64,000 nt of DNA from an uncultured Collinsella sp. (GTDB lineage: Bacteria; Actinomycetota; Coriobacteriia; Coriobacteriales; Coriobacteriaceae). The stretch is from positions 3,145 to 67,144 of the forward strand of contig CABQHT010000002.1 in the NCBI GenBank assembly GCA_902464035.1, in the 5' to 3' direction. Shown piece after piece: positions 7,391-14,923 of this stretch. Within the stretch, counting starts at the first letter, position 1, and each line of letters starts with the position of its first letter. Position numbers and translations under genes: made by a program. The notes below the pieces were generated by a model. It did not search any database. It was not told the DNA's origin and worked only from the letters and a program-made list of their open reading frames with translations.

Positions 7391-8557
7391 TTAGGCGGCG
7401 ATGTACTTGCCGTCCTGAATCACATAGGCCGTAGCAGGCTTTTCGACTTGGCCCTCGTCGTTCCACGTGAGCTCGCCGGTCAGGCCATCGATCTTGATCT
7501 TGCGCATGGCCTTGGCAAGGTCGCCGGCAATGTCGGCGCCGTCGGCCGTAATATCGATGCCCGCCTTGTCGATGGCCTCGACGATGGCGTGGACGCAATC
7601 GTAGGCGTCGGCGGCAAACTGGTTGGGCGTCTCGTCGTAGGCGTCCTTATATGCCTTGACGAAGTCGGCGTTCTTCTCGTCGTCGGCGGAGAACGGGGTC
7701 ATGAGCAGCACGCCCTCGGCAAGAGAGGTGTCGAAGCCCTCAACGGAGAGCAGACCGTCCATGCCGTCGGTACCCATGAGGGTCATGTCGTATCCCATGT
7801 CCTTGGCGTTCTTGAGCAGAACGGACGCCGGCGTGTAGTAGATCGGCGCAAAGATGAGCGTGGCGCCGGCCTCCTTGGCCTTGGTGAGCTGGTTGGTAAA
7901 GCTCGTGGAGGAGTCGTCCTTAAAGGTCTCGGTATCGACGATGTCGAGCTTGGATGCCTTGGCCTGCTCGGCAAAGGCGTCGGCAACGCCCGAGCTGTAC
8001 GTATCGCCGGAGTTGTAGAACAGGGCAATCTTGGCATCCGCGTACTTCTCGGCCAAGAACTTCGCGGCGCTGGCGCCCATGGTGGGGTCGGTAAAGCAAA
8101 CCTGGAAAACCGTGGTCTTGTCCTTGGTGACGTCGAGGGACGAAGCAGAGGGCGTGACCATGAGCATATCGTCGGCGATCTCGCCCGAGACAGCGACGGC
8201 GGCACCAGTCGTGACGGGGCCGACGAGCGCCTGCATGCCCCAGTCGCACAGGGTATTGAAGGCGTTGATAGCCTTCTCGCCGTCGGCGACGTCATCCTCG
8301 GACTTAAGCGAGAGTTTGAGGTCCTTGGTCGAAAAATCCTTGGCGGCAAGCTTGGCACCCTTCTCGGCCGAAACGCCATAGGTTGCCGCGGCGCCGGTCA
8401 GAGGGCCGATGACACCGATCTTGAAGGTCTTGCCGTCATCGGCGGAGCCGCCGTCCGAGCCACCCGACGAGCAACCAGCGAGTGCTGCGGTGCTGCCGAG
8501 CGCCGCAGCGCCGGCGAGAAAGTTCCTACGGCTGAGCGTGATGTTGATGTTGAACAT
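7391..8557 (-). CDS. Second branched-chain amino-acid substrate-binding lipoprotein
   Basis: The 388-residue protein opens MFNINITLSRRNFLAGAAAL, a classic Tat motif (SRRNFLAG), followed by lipobox LAGCSS. It therefore looks like a Tat-exported lipoprotein. The mature region follows the neighbouring LivJ almost segment by segment (GVIGPLTGAAATYG, ALVGPVTTGAAVAV, YYTPASVLLKNAKDMG), so the pair arose by duplication. The ATG at 8557 has AAGGGGGG upstream; the frame is open further but has no RBS there. Differences in the binding lobes suggest different ligand preference, which the sequence alone cannot settle. Confidence 0.92.
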   Translation of the reverse strand: MFNINITLSRRNFLAGAAALGSTAALAGCSSGGSDGGSADDGKTFKIGVIGPLTGAAATYGVSAEKGAKLAAKDFSTKDLKLSLKSEDDVADGEKAINAFNTLCDWGMQALVGPVTTGAAVAVSGEIADDMLMVTPSASSLDVTKDKTTVFQVCFTDPTMGASAAKFLAEKYADAKIALFYNSGDTYSSGVADAFAEQAKASKLDIVDTETFKDDSSTSFTNQLTKAKEAGATLIFAPIYYTPASVLLKNAKDMGYDMTLMGTDGMDGLLSVEGFDTSLAEGVLLMTPFSADDEKNADFVKAYKDAYDETPNQFAADAYDCVHAIVEAIDKAGIDITADGADIAGDLAKAMRKIKIDGLTGELTWNDEGQVEKPATAYVIQDGKYIAA

Positions 8558-8809
8558 GGTGTCCCCCCTTTTTCGCTGGCCGCGGTGCGGCCGTCTTGCG
8601 GTACAGGGCAAACCTTATGGCGCAAACGTTGACAGTTTGTTACGGAGTTCCGTTTGTAGCGAGCATGTTTCCAATGTTTCCGCAGCGTTTCGGGGGTGCC
8701 GTTTTGTGCGACTCCTGTTGCCTGGCGAGCACGCGCCCTCGGTTCACGCTAGAATGCACTCAACCTTTAAGCGGTTAATCCATCCATAAGATGCACGAAG
8801 GAGCTATCT
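8558..8809. promoter_or_regulatory. Divergent promoter region, liv operon and hom
   Basis: These 252 bases separate the divergent liv operon and homoserine dehydrogenase gene and must carry both promoters. I did not find a clear T-box, riboswitch or operator. The hom RBS GAAGGAG is at 8799-8805. Confidence 0.4.
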
Positions 8810-10153
8810 ATGAGCGAACCCCTGCGCACCGTGAACGTCGGCCTCATCGGTCTGGGAACCGTCGGCGGCGGCGTGGCCCGCCTGATTAAGAGCCACCACG
8901 ATGAGTACCTGGCCGCCTACGGCATCGACCTTAAGCTGACCCGCGCCTGCGCGCTTGCCTGGGAGCAGGCCGAAGCAGCCGGTATTGAGCGCGAGGCCTT
9001 TACGAGTGACTGGCATGACGTTGTCACCGACCCAGCCGTCGATATCGTCGTCGAGCTCATCGGGGGCGAGCACCCCGCGACCGAGATCTTCACCACCGCC
9101 TTCGAGAACGGCAAGCACGTCGTCTCTGCCAACAAAGCCCTGCTGGGCCGTCACGTCGAGACGCTCGCCGAGAAGGCGCGCGCGTGCGGTGTGCAGATTA
9201 AGTGCGAGGCCAGCTGCGGCGGCGGCATCCCCATCGTGAGCACGCTCGAGCACGACCTGGTGGGCAACAAAATCCTGACCATCGCCGGCATCCTCAACGG
9301 CACCACCAACTACATCCTGTCGCGCATGGACGCCGAGGGCGCCGATTACGCTGACGTGCTTGCCGACGCGCAGGCCAAGGGCTATGCCGAGGCCGACCCG
9401 TCCGCAGACGTCGACGGCTTCGATGCCGCCAGCAAGACGGCAATCCTCGCTTCCATCGGCTTTGGCACCCGCGTGACCACCGACGATGTCTACCAGCAGG
9501 GTATCCGTACCATCGGCGCCGAGGACATCGCCCAGGCCCGTGAGCTCGGCTACACCATCAAGCTGCTGGGCATCGCCCGCAACACCGACGCCGGCGTCGA
9601 CGTTCGCGTGCACCCCACGCTCATCCCGGCAGACCACATGCTCGCCAAGGTCAACGGCGCCATGAACGCCGTCTACGTGGTGGGCGACGCCGTGGGCGAG
9701 ACCATGTTCTACGGCGCGGGCGCAGGCTCCTTCCCCACCGCGAGTGCCGTCGTGGGCGATATCCTGTCGCTCTCCGAGCAGATCAGCCGCGGCGTGGCTC
9801 CGCTGCCCGAGATTGAGCCCTATGGCCACAACCTCACCTTTAAGCCCATGGACGAGCTCCAGACCAAGTACTATGTGCGCCTGAAAGTCGCCGACCGCGT
9901 GGGCGCCCTGTCCGAGACGGTCGACATCTTTGCCAAGCACAACATCTCGATCTCGCTCATCAACCAGGTCGAGGACGGCAAATCGGGCGTCAGCGATGCC
10001 TGCTCGGTCATCTTCCTGACGCACCGCGCGCTCGAGAAGGACGTCCAGGCTGCCGCCGCCGAGCTTGCAGGCGTCGACTGCGTGGCCGAGGTTGCAAACG
10101 TCCTGCGCATTGAGGACGTCGAGGCCTGGACCGAAGGCGTTATGGCCAACTAG
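8810..10153 (+). CDS. hom: Homoserine dehydrogenase
   Basis: The 447-residue enzyme reduces aspartate semialdehyde to homoserine with NAD(P)H, the branch point to threonine and methionine. The N-terminal Rossmann motif is GLIGLGTVGGGVARL, the catalytic-domain motif is GILNGTTNYILSRM, and YAEADPSADVDGFDAASK contains the catalytic region. A C-terminal ACT domain (about residues 350-430, YVRLKVADRVGALSETVDIF) suggests allosteric control by threonine. The gene ends with a strong terminator, so it seems to be monocistronic. Confidence 0.97.
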   Translation: MSEPLRTVNVGLIGLGTVGGGVARLIKSHHDEYLAAYGIDLKLTRACALAWEQAEAAGIEREAFTSDWHDVVTDPAVDIVVELIGGEHPATEIFTTAFENGKHVVSANKALLGRHVETLAEKARACGVQIKCEASCGGGIPIVSTLEHDLVGNKILTIAGILNGTTNYILSRMDAEGADYADVLADAQAKGYAEADPSADVDGFDAASKTAILASIGFGTRVTTDDVYQQGIRTIGAEDIAQARELGYTIKLLGIARNTDAGVDVRVHPTLIPADHMLAKVNGAMNAVYVVGDAVGETMFYGAGAGSFPTASAVVGDILSLSEQISRGVAPLPEIEPYGHNLTFKPMDELQTKYYVRLKVADRVGALSETVDIFAKHNISISLINQVEDGKSGVSDACSVIFLTHRALEKDVQAAAAELAGVDCVAEVANVLRIEDVEAWTEGVMAN

Positions 10154-10187
10154 TTCGGTCTTCGGTATACGACACGTATGCCTGCGG

Positions 10188-10219
10188 GGCTCCCGTCCGG
10201 TCTGGACGGGAGCCTTTTT
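10188..10219 (+). terminator. Rho-independent terminator of hom
   Basis: GGCTCCCGTCC pairs perfectly with GGACGGGAGCC across a 5-base loop and is followed by TTTTTG. It lies 34 bases after the hom stop codon. Confidence 0.95.
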
Positions 10220-10375
10220 GTTTGTTCTCGGGGCACATTGGCGTGGCTTACGTTTGAACAACTCGACCGCTCATTGACAACCGGGGGTACCGTTCACCGA
10301 TAAGCGAACGTGCTCGTTTTTGACCGCCACTATGCTGTGCTCCGTATGTCCACACCCCCGAAGAATGGAGGCACC

Positions 10376-11125
10376 ATGTTGCTCGAGGGTAAGAAAGCAA
10401 TCATCACCGGAGGCACGCGCGGTATCGGCTACGCCATCGCCTGCCGCTTTATCGAGGAGGGCGCTGCCGTCACCGTCTTTGGCTCTCGCCAGGAGACCGC
10501 CGACGCCGCCGTTGAGAAGCTGACCGCAGCCTATCCCGAGGCCAAGATCTGGGGCCGTTCCTGCGACCTCACCTCACTCGAGGCCGTGACTGAGGCCTTT
10601 ACGCAGACTGCAGCCGACATGGGCGGCTTGGACACGGTCGTCAACAACGCTGGCATCTCCCAGAGCACCCCGCTGCTCAACTACACCGCCGAGGAGTTCG
10701 CCAAGGTTATGAACCTCAACGTGACCGCCGTCTTTAACGGCCACCACGCCGCTGCCAAGATCATGACCGAGGCCGGTCACGGCGGTACCATCACCACCAC
10801 GACCTCGATGGTCGCCAAGTATGGTCAGCCCTCCGGCGTCGGCTATCCCACGTCCAAGTTTGCCGTCAACGGCATGGTCCAGTCGCTCTCGCGCGAGCTC
10901 GCCCCCAAGGGCATTCGCGTCAACGCCGTCGCACCCGGCGTGACCAGGACCGACATGGTTGCCGCCCTGCCCGACGAGGTCATCAAGCCGCTCGTCGCCA
11001 CCATCCCGCTCGGCCGCATGGGCGAGCCCGAGGATGTCGCCAACGCCTTCGTCTACCTGGCGAGCGACATGTCCTCCTACGTTACCGGCGCCGTACTCCC
11101 CGTCGACGGAGCCGCCCGCTCCTAA
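10376..11125 (+). CDS. Short-chain dehydrogenase/reductase, BaiA/FabG-like
   Basis: The 249-residue SDR has the NAD(P)-binding motif TGGTRGIG (11-18), NNAG (90-93) and the catalytic Ser144, Tyr157 and Lys161 (YPTSK). From memory of the family, several segments are strikingly like BaiA 3-alpha-hydroxysteroid dehydrogenases of bile-acid 7-dehydroxylating clostridia: TRGIGYA, the VTVFG region, the YPE segment before DLTS, SGVGYPTSK, VAPGVTRTDM and the final SVDGA-type ending. Length also matches BaiA. FabG-type oxoacyl reductase is the main alternative. The start at 10376 has RBS ATGGAGG. The gene stands alone, ending in a hairpin that is part of a dispersed repeat. Confidence 0.85.
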   Translation: MLLEGKKAIITGGTRGIGYAIACRFIEEGAAVTVFGSRQETADAAVEKLTAAYPEAKIWGRSCDLTSLEAVTEAFTQTAADMGGLDTVVNNAGISQSTPLLNYTAEEFAKVMNLNVTAVFNGHHAAAKIMTEAGHGGTITTTTSMVAKYGQPSGVGYPTSKFAVNGMVQSLSRELAPKGIRVNAVAPGVTRTDMVAALPDEVIKPLVATIPLGRMGEPEDVANAFVYLASDMSSYVTGAVLPVDGAARS

Positions 11126-11149
11126 GGGGCGCAGGCCTCGACTTTGCAC

Positions 11150-11346
11150 CTCAACAGAGTCTTACGCAAAAGGCGCGCTGTCCGCATCATCTGCGGGCAG
11201 CGCGCCTTCTTCTATTTGAATGGGAAAATGCGTCCCAGAATTTCAGCTCAAAGTGGTCCCCAGTTTCCCAAAGGCCTTCATGGGGAAAATGCGTCCCGTT
11301 TTGAGCCCTCAGACTGGGATGGGGATGCAGTTTCCCAATGGGGCTA
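11150..11346 (+). repeat. Intergenic repeat, copy A (island left flank)
   Basis: The segment opens with a long hairpin, AAGGCGCGCTG...CAGCGCGCCTT (11170-11208), which also serves as a terminator for the dehydrogenase. It continues with repeated words of the type GGGAAAATGCGTCCCGTTTTG and AGTTTCCCAA. The same order (hairpin, then GGAAAC...ATCCC and GTCCCGTTTTG words) occurs in direct orientation at 17935-18152. The two copies bracket the accessory genes. Confidence 0.8.
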
Positions 11347-11527
11347 GTCGTGCCATCCCAATCAAAACACGACCGCATCACGCCTCTAAGATAACCAACT
11401 CTCATATTGGAGCAAACGCATCAGGCGGCGCAACCGCTCACCGACATACAATTTGTTGCACAGTAAAATCGGCTACTGGCACCCTTATCCTTTGTTTAAC
11501 GAATAAGTTCAAGGGAGGGAGAGCATC
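11347..11527 (+). promoter_or_regulatory. Upstream region of the accessory operon
   Basis: These 181 bases are AT-richer than the DNA to the left and must hold the promoter of the five-gene operon. No convincing -35/-10 pair was assigned. The purine-rich RBS AAGGGAGGGAGAG ends three bases before the ATG at 11528. Confidence 0.4.
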
Positions 11528-12464
11528 ATGCCAAGTAGGCAAACGCCGCTCGAGGTCATGTTCTCCCTGTTCAAGACCTCATTTGCCTTGAGCCATCGCG
11601 CGCTTGCAGAACTGTTACTATCCGATCGGCCATTAACAAACGGACGACCCACCGCCCAAATGGCGCAAGACACCAGCTGGCTTTCGCGCACAATCGTGCA
11701 CTCGCAGCCAGGCTCCTTAGAAGATCGCTACTTTGCCGACTGGTCATGTGCATCAAATCGGATCCTGCACAAGCTATGGGAAAAAGGTTATTCGAACGCC
11801 GACATCTATACCGCGATTGCATCAGCGACTGGTGCGATAGTTCAAACGCTCAGCGCCTATGGGCGCGATGGACTCCTTTACCGAAATGCCGCCTCGCGCC
11901 TCGTCGGCTGCCAGTCAGACGAAGACGACAGAGCCCTCATTTCGATCGCGCTTGTGGTTTCGACCGCCTGTTGGTGCGATCCGGCTCGTTCCATCACGTA
12001 CATCATTGACCACATCAAACGTGCAGGGAACGTTCGATCGTTTACCCCCCCCCTCAAGCGTTTCTTCCAGTCCATGCGATTTGAAACAAACCGGCACCGC
12101 ACATGCGCTCGGCCTAATTAGGATCGACAACGAACTCGTCGTCGGTGGTCCCTATGCCATTGAACCATCGGCAATAGGCTCCATCATTGGAGCGCTCGCA
12201 CTCGAGGATGGAGCTGTCACCGATGTTGGACCAGATGCCTCTGCCAGACATCTCCGCATCTTCACCGAGAGCAACGTTTGGTACGCACAAGACCTCGGTT
12301 CGGCCAACGGGACATATCTAGTCGAAGCGTCCAACGGAAAGAAACTCGATATCAGCTCCGGCGCACCCGTCCAGCTACACCCCGGTGACATCCTGTGTCT
12401 GGGTCGCAGCACTACTTTTGCCGTTGTAGCTACGACGGCTGTCTTAGCAAATCAGCATTACTAA
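11528..12464 (+). pseudogene. FHA-domain protein interrupted by a frameshift at a C9 tract
   Basis: Two overlapping frames encode the halves of one protein. The first (11528-12121) gives about 172 residues of a helical domain I do not recognise. Nine consecutive C at 12045-12053 shift it out of frame, and it stops at 12121. The other frame continues from the tract with TPPSSVSSSPCD, a Ser/Pro linker, and then an FHA domain with GGPYAI, SARHLRIF and DLGSANGTYL, ending at 12464. FHA domains bind phosphothreonine peptides. Removing one C (C8) restores a single 311-residue protein. The cause could be phase variation, a recent mutation or an assembly error. It is the first gene of the operon. Confidence 0.82.
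12045..12053 (+). repeat. Homopolymer of nine C inside the FHA gene
   Basis: TTTA is followed by nine C and then TCAAGC. The reading frames upstream and downstream of this run belong to one protein but differ by one base; eight (or eleven) C would join them. It lies exactly between the helical and FHA halves. Confidence 0.9.
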
Positions 12465-12483
12465 CCGTGGAAACAAGGTGACT

Positions 12484-13590
12484 ATGAGCATCACGAATGT
12501 CATCAAATACGAAGGCGACAATCATACTTTTATCTGGAAACACCCTTCAGAGGATTTCAATACAGGCTCGCAGCTCATCGTCCACGAAACCCAAGAAGCA
12601 ATTTTCTTCCTTAATGGACAGGCCCTGGATTCCTTTGGACCGGGCAGGCATGAACTTGAGACTCAAAATCTGCCGTTACTGAACGGTATTTCGAAGATAA
12701 CAACGGGCGGCGTCAATCCCTTTCACTCAGAGGTCTACTTCGTTAACCTCATCGAGCAGATGGGCATCCGCTGGGGAACTAATTCCAAGATTCAGTTCAT
12801 GGAACCAACCTATGGATTTCCGCTTTCGCTCGGGGCGTCCGGAGAGATGGCTCTTGCTGTAAAAGAACCCCGCAGACTCCTGCTCAAACTTGTTGGAACC
12901 GAAGCGTTGCTTTCCCAGGACAAGCTGATCAGCTATTTCAAAGCTTTCTTACAAACTCGCATAAAAACTCATCTTGCCCAAGTAATTACCGAGCAAAAAC
13001 TCTCTTTTTTCGAACTTGATGCGCACCTGGAAGAGTTGTCTGACTCGCTTAAGAACAAGCTGCTTCCCGACTTTGACGCATACGGTCTCTCGTTAACGCA
13101 AATGCTGGTTACCGCTATCGTCAAACCCGAAGGCGACCCGGTATACGAGAAGTTCAAAGATCTCCATTTCAAGCAATATGCCGACGTGCGCGAAGCGCAG
13201 ATAAAACAACAGGTCAGCATTATCGAACAAGAGACTGCGGCGCAGCGCACCGTAATCTCCGCAAAAGCACGCGCAGAAAAACGACAAATCGAAGGCTATA
13301 CCTATCAACAGGAACGCAGCTTCGATGTTGCCGAAAAGATGGCACAGAACGAAGCGACTGGCGAATACGCAAACATGGGCATCGGACTAGGCGTAATGGC
13401 CGGTGTCGGCGGGACCATGGGGTCAGTCATGACGGACGCACTCTCGCGAGCGACCGGCACGCCTACGACGCAGCCCATCCCTGCAGATACCAATTCGCAG
13501 CAAAGTGGTGCAAAGTTCTGTTCCGAGTGCGGCTATCGCTTCTCTGGGACCGAGAAGTTCTGTCCCGAGTGCGGAGCACGGAGGTCATAA
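12484..13590 (+). CDS. SPFH/band-7 protein with C-terminal zinc ribbon (YdjI-like)
   Basis: The 368-residue protein resembles the SPFH group related to B. subtilis YdjI and the so-called virion core protein family. Marks are the N-terminal segment IVHETQEAIFFLNGQALDSF with GPGRHELET, then a region centred on IQFMEPTYGFPLSLGASGEM. A helical coiled segment rich in Gln, Glu and Ala follows (EAQIKQQVSIIEQETAAQR), then a Gly-rich hinge (GIGLGVMAGVGGTMGS). The C-terminus is a treble Cys ribbon, CSECGYRFSGTEKFCPECG. Such proteins oligomerise on membranes. ATG 12484 is preferred (AAGG five bases upstream); a GTG lies at 12478. Its stop overlaps the next start (TAATG). Confidence 0.85.
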   Translation: MSITNVIKYEGDNHTFIWKHPSEDFNTGSQLIVHETQEAIFFLNGQALDSFGPGRHELETQNLPLLNGISKITTGGVNPFHSEVYFVNLIEQMGIRWGTNSKIQFMEPTYGFPLSLGASGEMALAVKEPRRLLLKLVGTEALLSQDKLISYFKAFLQTRIKTHLAQVITEQKLSFFELDAHLEELSDSLKNKLLPDFDAYGLSLTQMLVTAIVKPEGDPVYEKFKDLHFKQYADVREAQIKQQVSIIEQETAAQRTVISAKARAEKRQIEGYTYQQERSFDVAEKMAQNEATGEYANMGIGLGVMAGVGGTMGSVMTDALSRATGTPTTQPIPADTNSQQSGAKFCSECGYRFSGTEKFCPECGARRS

Positions 13591-14264
13591 TGAAGAAGAC
13601 ACAGTCATATATTGCAGCAATCCCCATAGCTCTCTTTATAGCTATCGAAAGCGTGGCGATACTTTTATTTGGGCCCTCGACCACTTTTTGGATTGAGAGC
13701 GCATTCTCTTTGGCCATGCTCGGCCTGGTGGTTTCAGCCTTGTTATTTGGACCCCAAACGAATCTTAAGATATTTGGCATCTCAAAAATACTTGTTGTTG
13801 GCGCATCGTTTACAGTCCAATTGCTGCTAATCATACTAGGGTCCGCGCTAAAGACAGAGGCGCTTCCAGCAATTCCAATTCTCAGCTTTCTGCTAGCAAG
13901 CGTTGCGACAACCACACTCTTCGCAACGGGCGCTTCCGAATCCCACGCGTCTACTATTGAAGTTCAAGTTTCAAGCAAATCGCAATTCATGCAGAACCTT
14001 GAACTTCAGCTAAGACTGCTTTTAGATGAATCACCTTCAGAGTTGCGCACATCAATTATCAGCCTCTTGGAAACTACAAGTTTTGCCGACCCCACCAGCT
14101 GTGAAGCAAGCGCTCAAGTTGAAGATGAAATATTGAGCGCACTTCGTGATCTATCGCAATCAATCGAATCAAACGATATCGAAGGTACGGACTCGAAAAT
14201 ATCGCGTATGGCTTCGTTGATAAGGCAAAGAGCAGCACTGGTTAAAGCAAGCAAGGACAGCTAA
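13590..14264 (+). CDS. Small membrane protein of unknown function
   Basis: The 224-residue protein has four hydrophobic segments in its first 120 residues (IAAIPIALFIAIESVAILLF and three more). A soluble, mostly helical tail rich in Ser, Glu and Leu follows, ending in SLIRQRAALVKASKDS. I do not recognise the family. Its start shares one base with the SPFH stop, with RBS GGAGG inside that gene, and its own stop overlaps the next start. Such tight coupling suggests a fixed stoichiometry with its neighbours, perhaps as a membrane anchor or effector platform. Confidence 0.75.
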   Translation: MKKTQSYIAAIPIALFIAIESVAILLFGPSTTFWIESAFSLAMLGLVVSALLFGPQTNLKIFGISKILVVGASFTVQLLLIILGSALKTEALPAIPILSFLLASVATTTLFATGASESHASTIEVQVSSKSQFMQNLELQLRLLLDESPSELRTSIISLLETTSFADPTSCEASAQVEDEILSALRDLSQSIESNDIEGTDSKISRMASLIRQRAALVKASKDS

Positions 14265-14923
14265 TGATCGATAAGGATAAATTAATCTCGCTTCTTATTT
14301 CAAAAGAAATACCGGTAAAAAAGACCCAGAGATACAAAACTATCGGCTATCGAATAAAGCTTGAGAATGGAACAGCCGTATATGTCTACGACAGCGGCGG
14401 CTTCTTTTGTCAAGGAAATAACGCTGATCAGGTCCGAGAAGCCATCGAAGACGAAATCATTGATGAGCCAAACAACAAAGTTTTCGTTGTTTATGGCCAC
14501 GATAAACCCGCACGGAACCAACTCCAACGTCTTCTCGAAGAGTTGAATCTCGAGCCTATTTTTCTCGATAATCAGCCCATAGGGGGCCGAACAGTAATCG
14601 AACAACTGATGGAATACATCCCTTGCGCTAATTTCGGGATAGTACTTATGACCCCGGACGATATGGGCTATCCAAAGAATGAACAGGATCAACCGCAGCC
14701 AAGAGCTCGCCAGAACGTAGTTTTGGAGCTTGGGATGCTACTGATGAAATTTGGCAGGTCCAGAACCGCGATCCTTCTCAAAGAAGCTGACCCGCCAATA
14801 GAAAAACCGTCCGATATAAACGGCATCTTATATCTCCCTTACAAGGATGACGTTTTTGAGATAAAGCAGAAACTAATACGGGAAATGAACAGCAAGGGGT
14901 ATGAAATGGAGCAATCGAAATGA
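14264..14923 (+). CDS. TIR-like nucleotide-binding protein with N-terminal TBP-like domain
   Basis: The 219-residue protein has the TIR-like (PF10137 type) domain from about residue 72: KVFVVYGHDKPARNQLQRLL, then the GGRTVIEQL segment with conserved Glu, then the ANFGIVLMTPDDMG strand and ARQNVVLELGMLLMKFGRSR. The conserved Glu residues and the YGHD strand are those of NAD-cleaving TIR-like effectors. The first 65 residues (YRIKLENGTAVYVYDSGGFF, then CQGNNADQVREAI) look like the nucleic-acid-binding TBP-like N-domain of RNase HIII. This is a fair candidate for an NADase effector triggered through the operon's other proteins. Starts and stops overlap both neighbours. Confidence 0.82.
   Translation: MIDKDKLISLLISKEIPVKKTQRYKTIGYRIKLENGTAVYVYDSGGFFCQGNNADQVREAIEDEIIDEPNNKVFVVYGHDKPARNQLQRLLEELNLEPIFLDNQPIGGRTVIEQLMEYIPCANFGIVLMTPDDMGYPKNEQDQPQPRARQNVVLELGMLLMKFGRSRTAILLKEADPPIEKPSDINGILYLPYKDDVFEIKQKLIREMNSKGYEMEQSK

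Noticed and set aside
12045..12053. Programmed ribosomal frameshift at the C9 tract
   Set aside because: No obvious slippery heptamer with downstream pseudoknot or internal Shine-Dalgarno sequence; homopolymer length change explains the data more simply, though it is not excluded.
14264..14923. Thoeris, CBASS or Pycsar assignment of the TIR-like gene
   Set aside because: No SIR2/ThsA partner, CD-NTase or Pycsar cyclase is encoded nearby, and the neighbours are SPFH, membrane and zinc-ribbon proteins.
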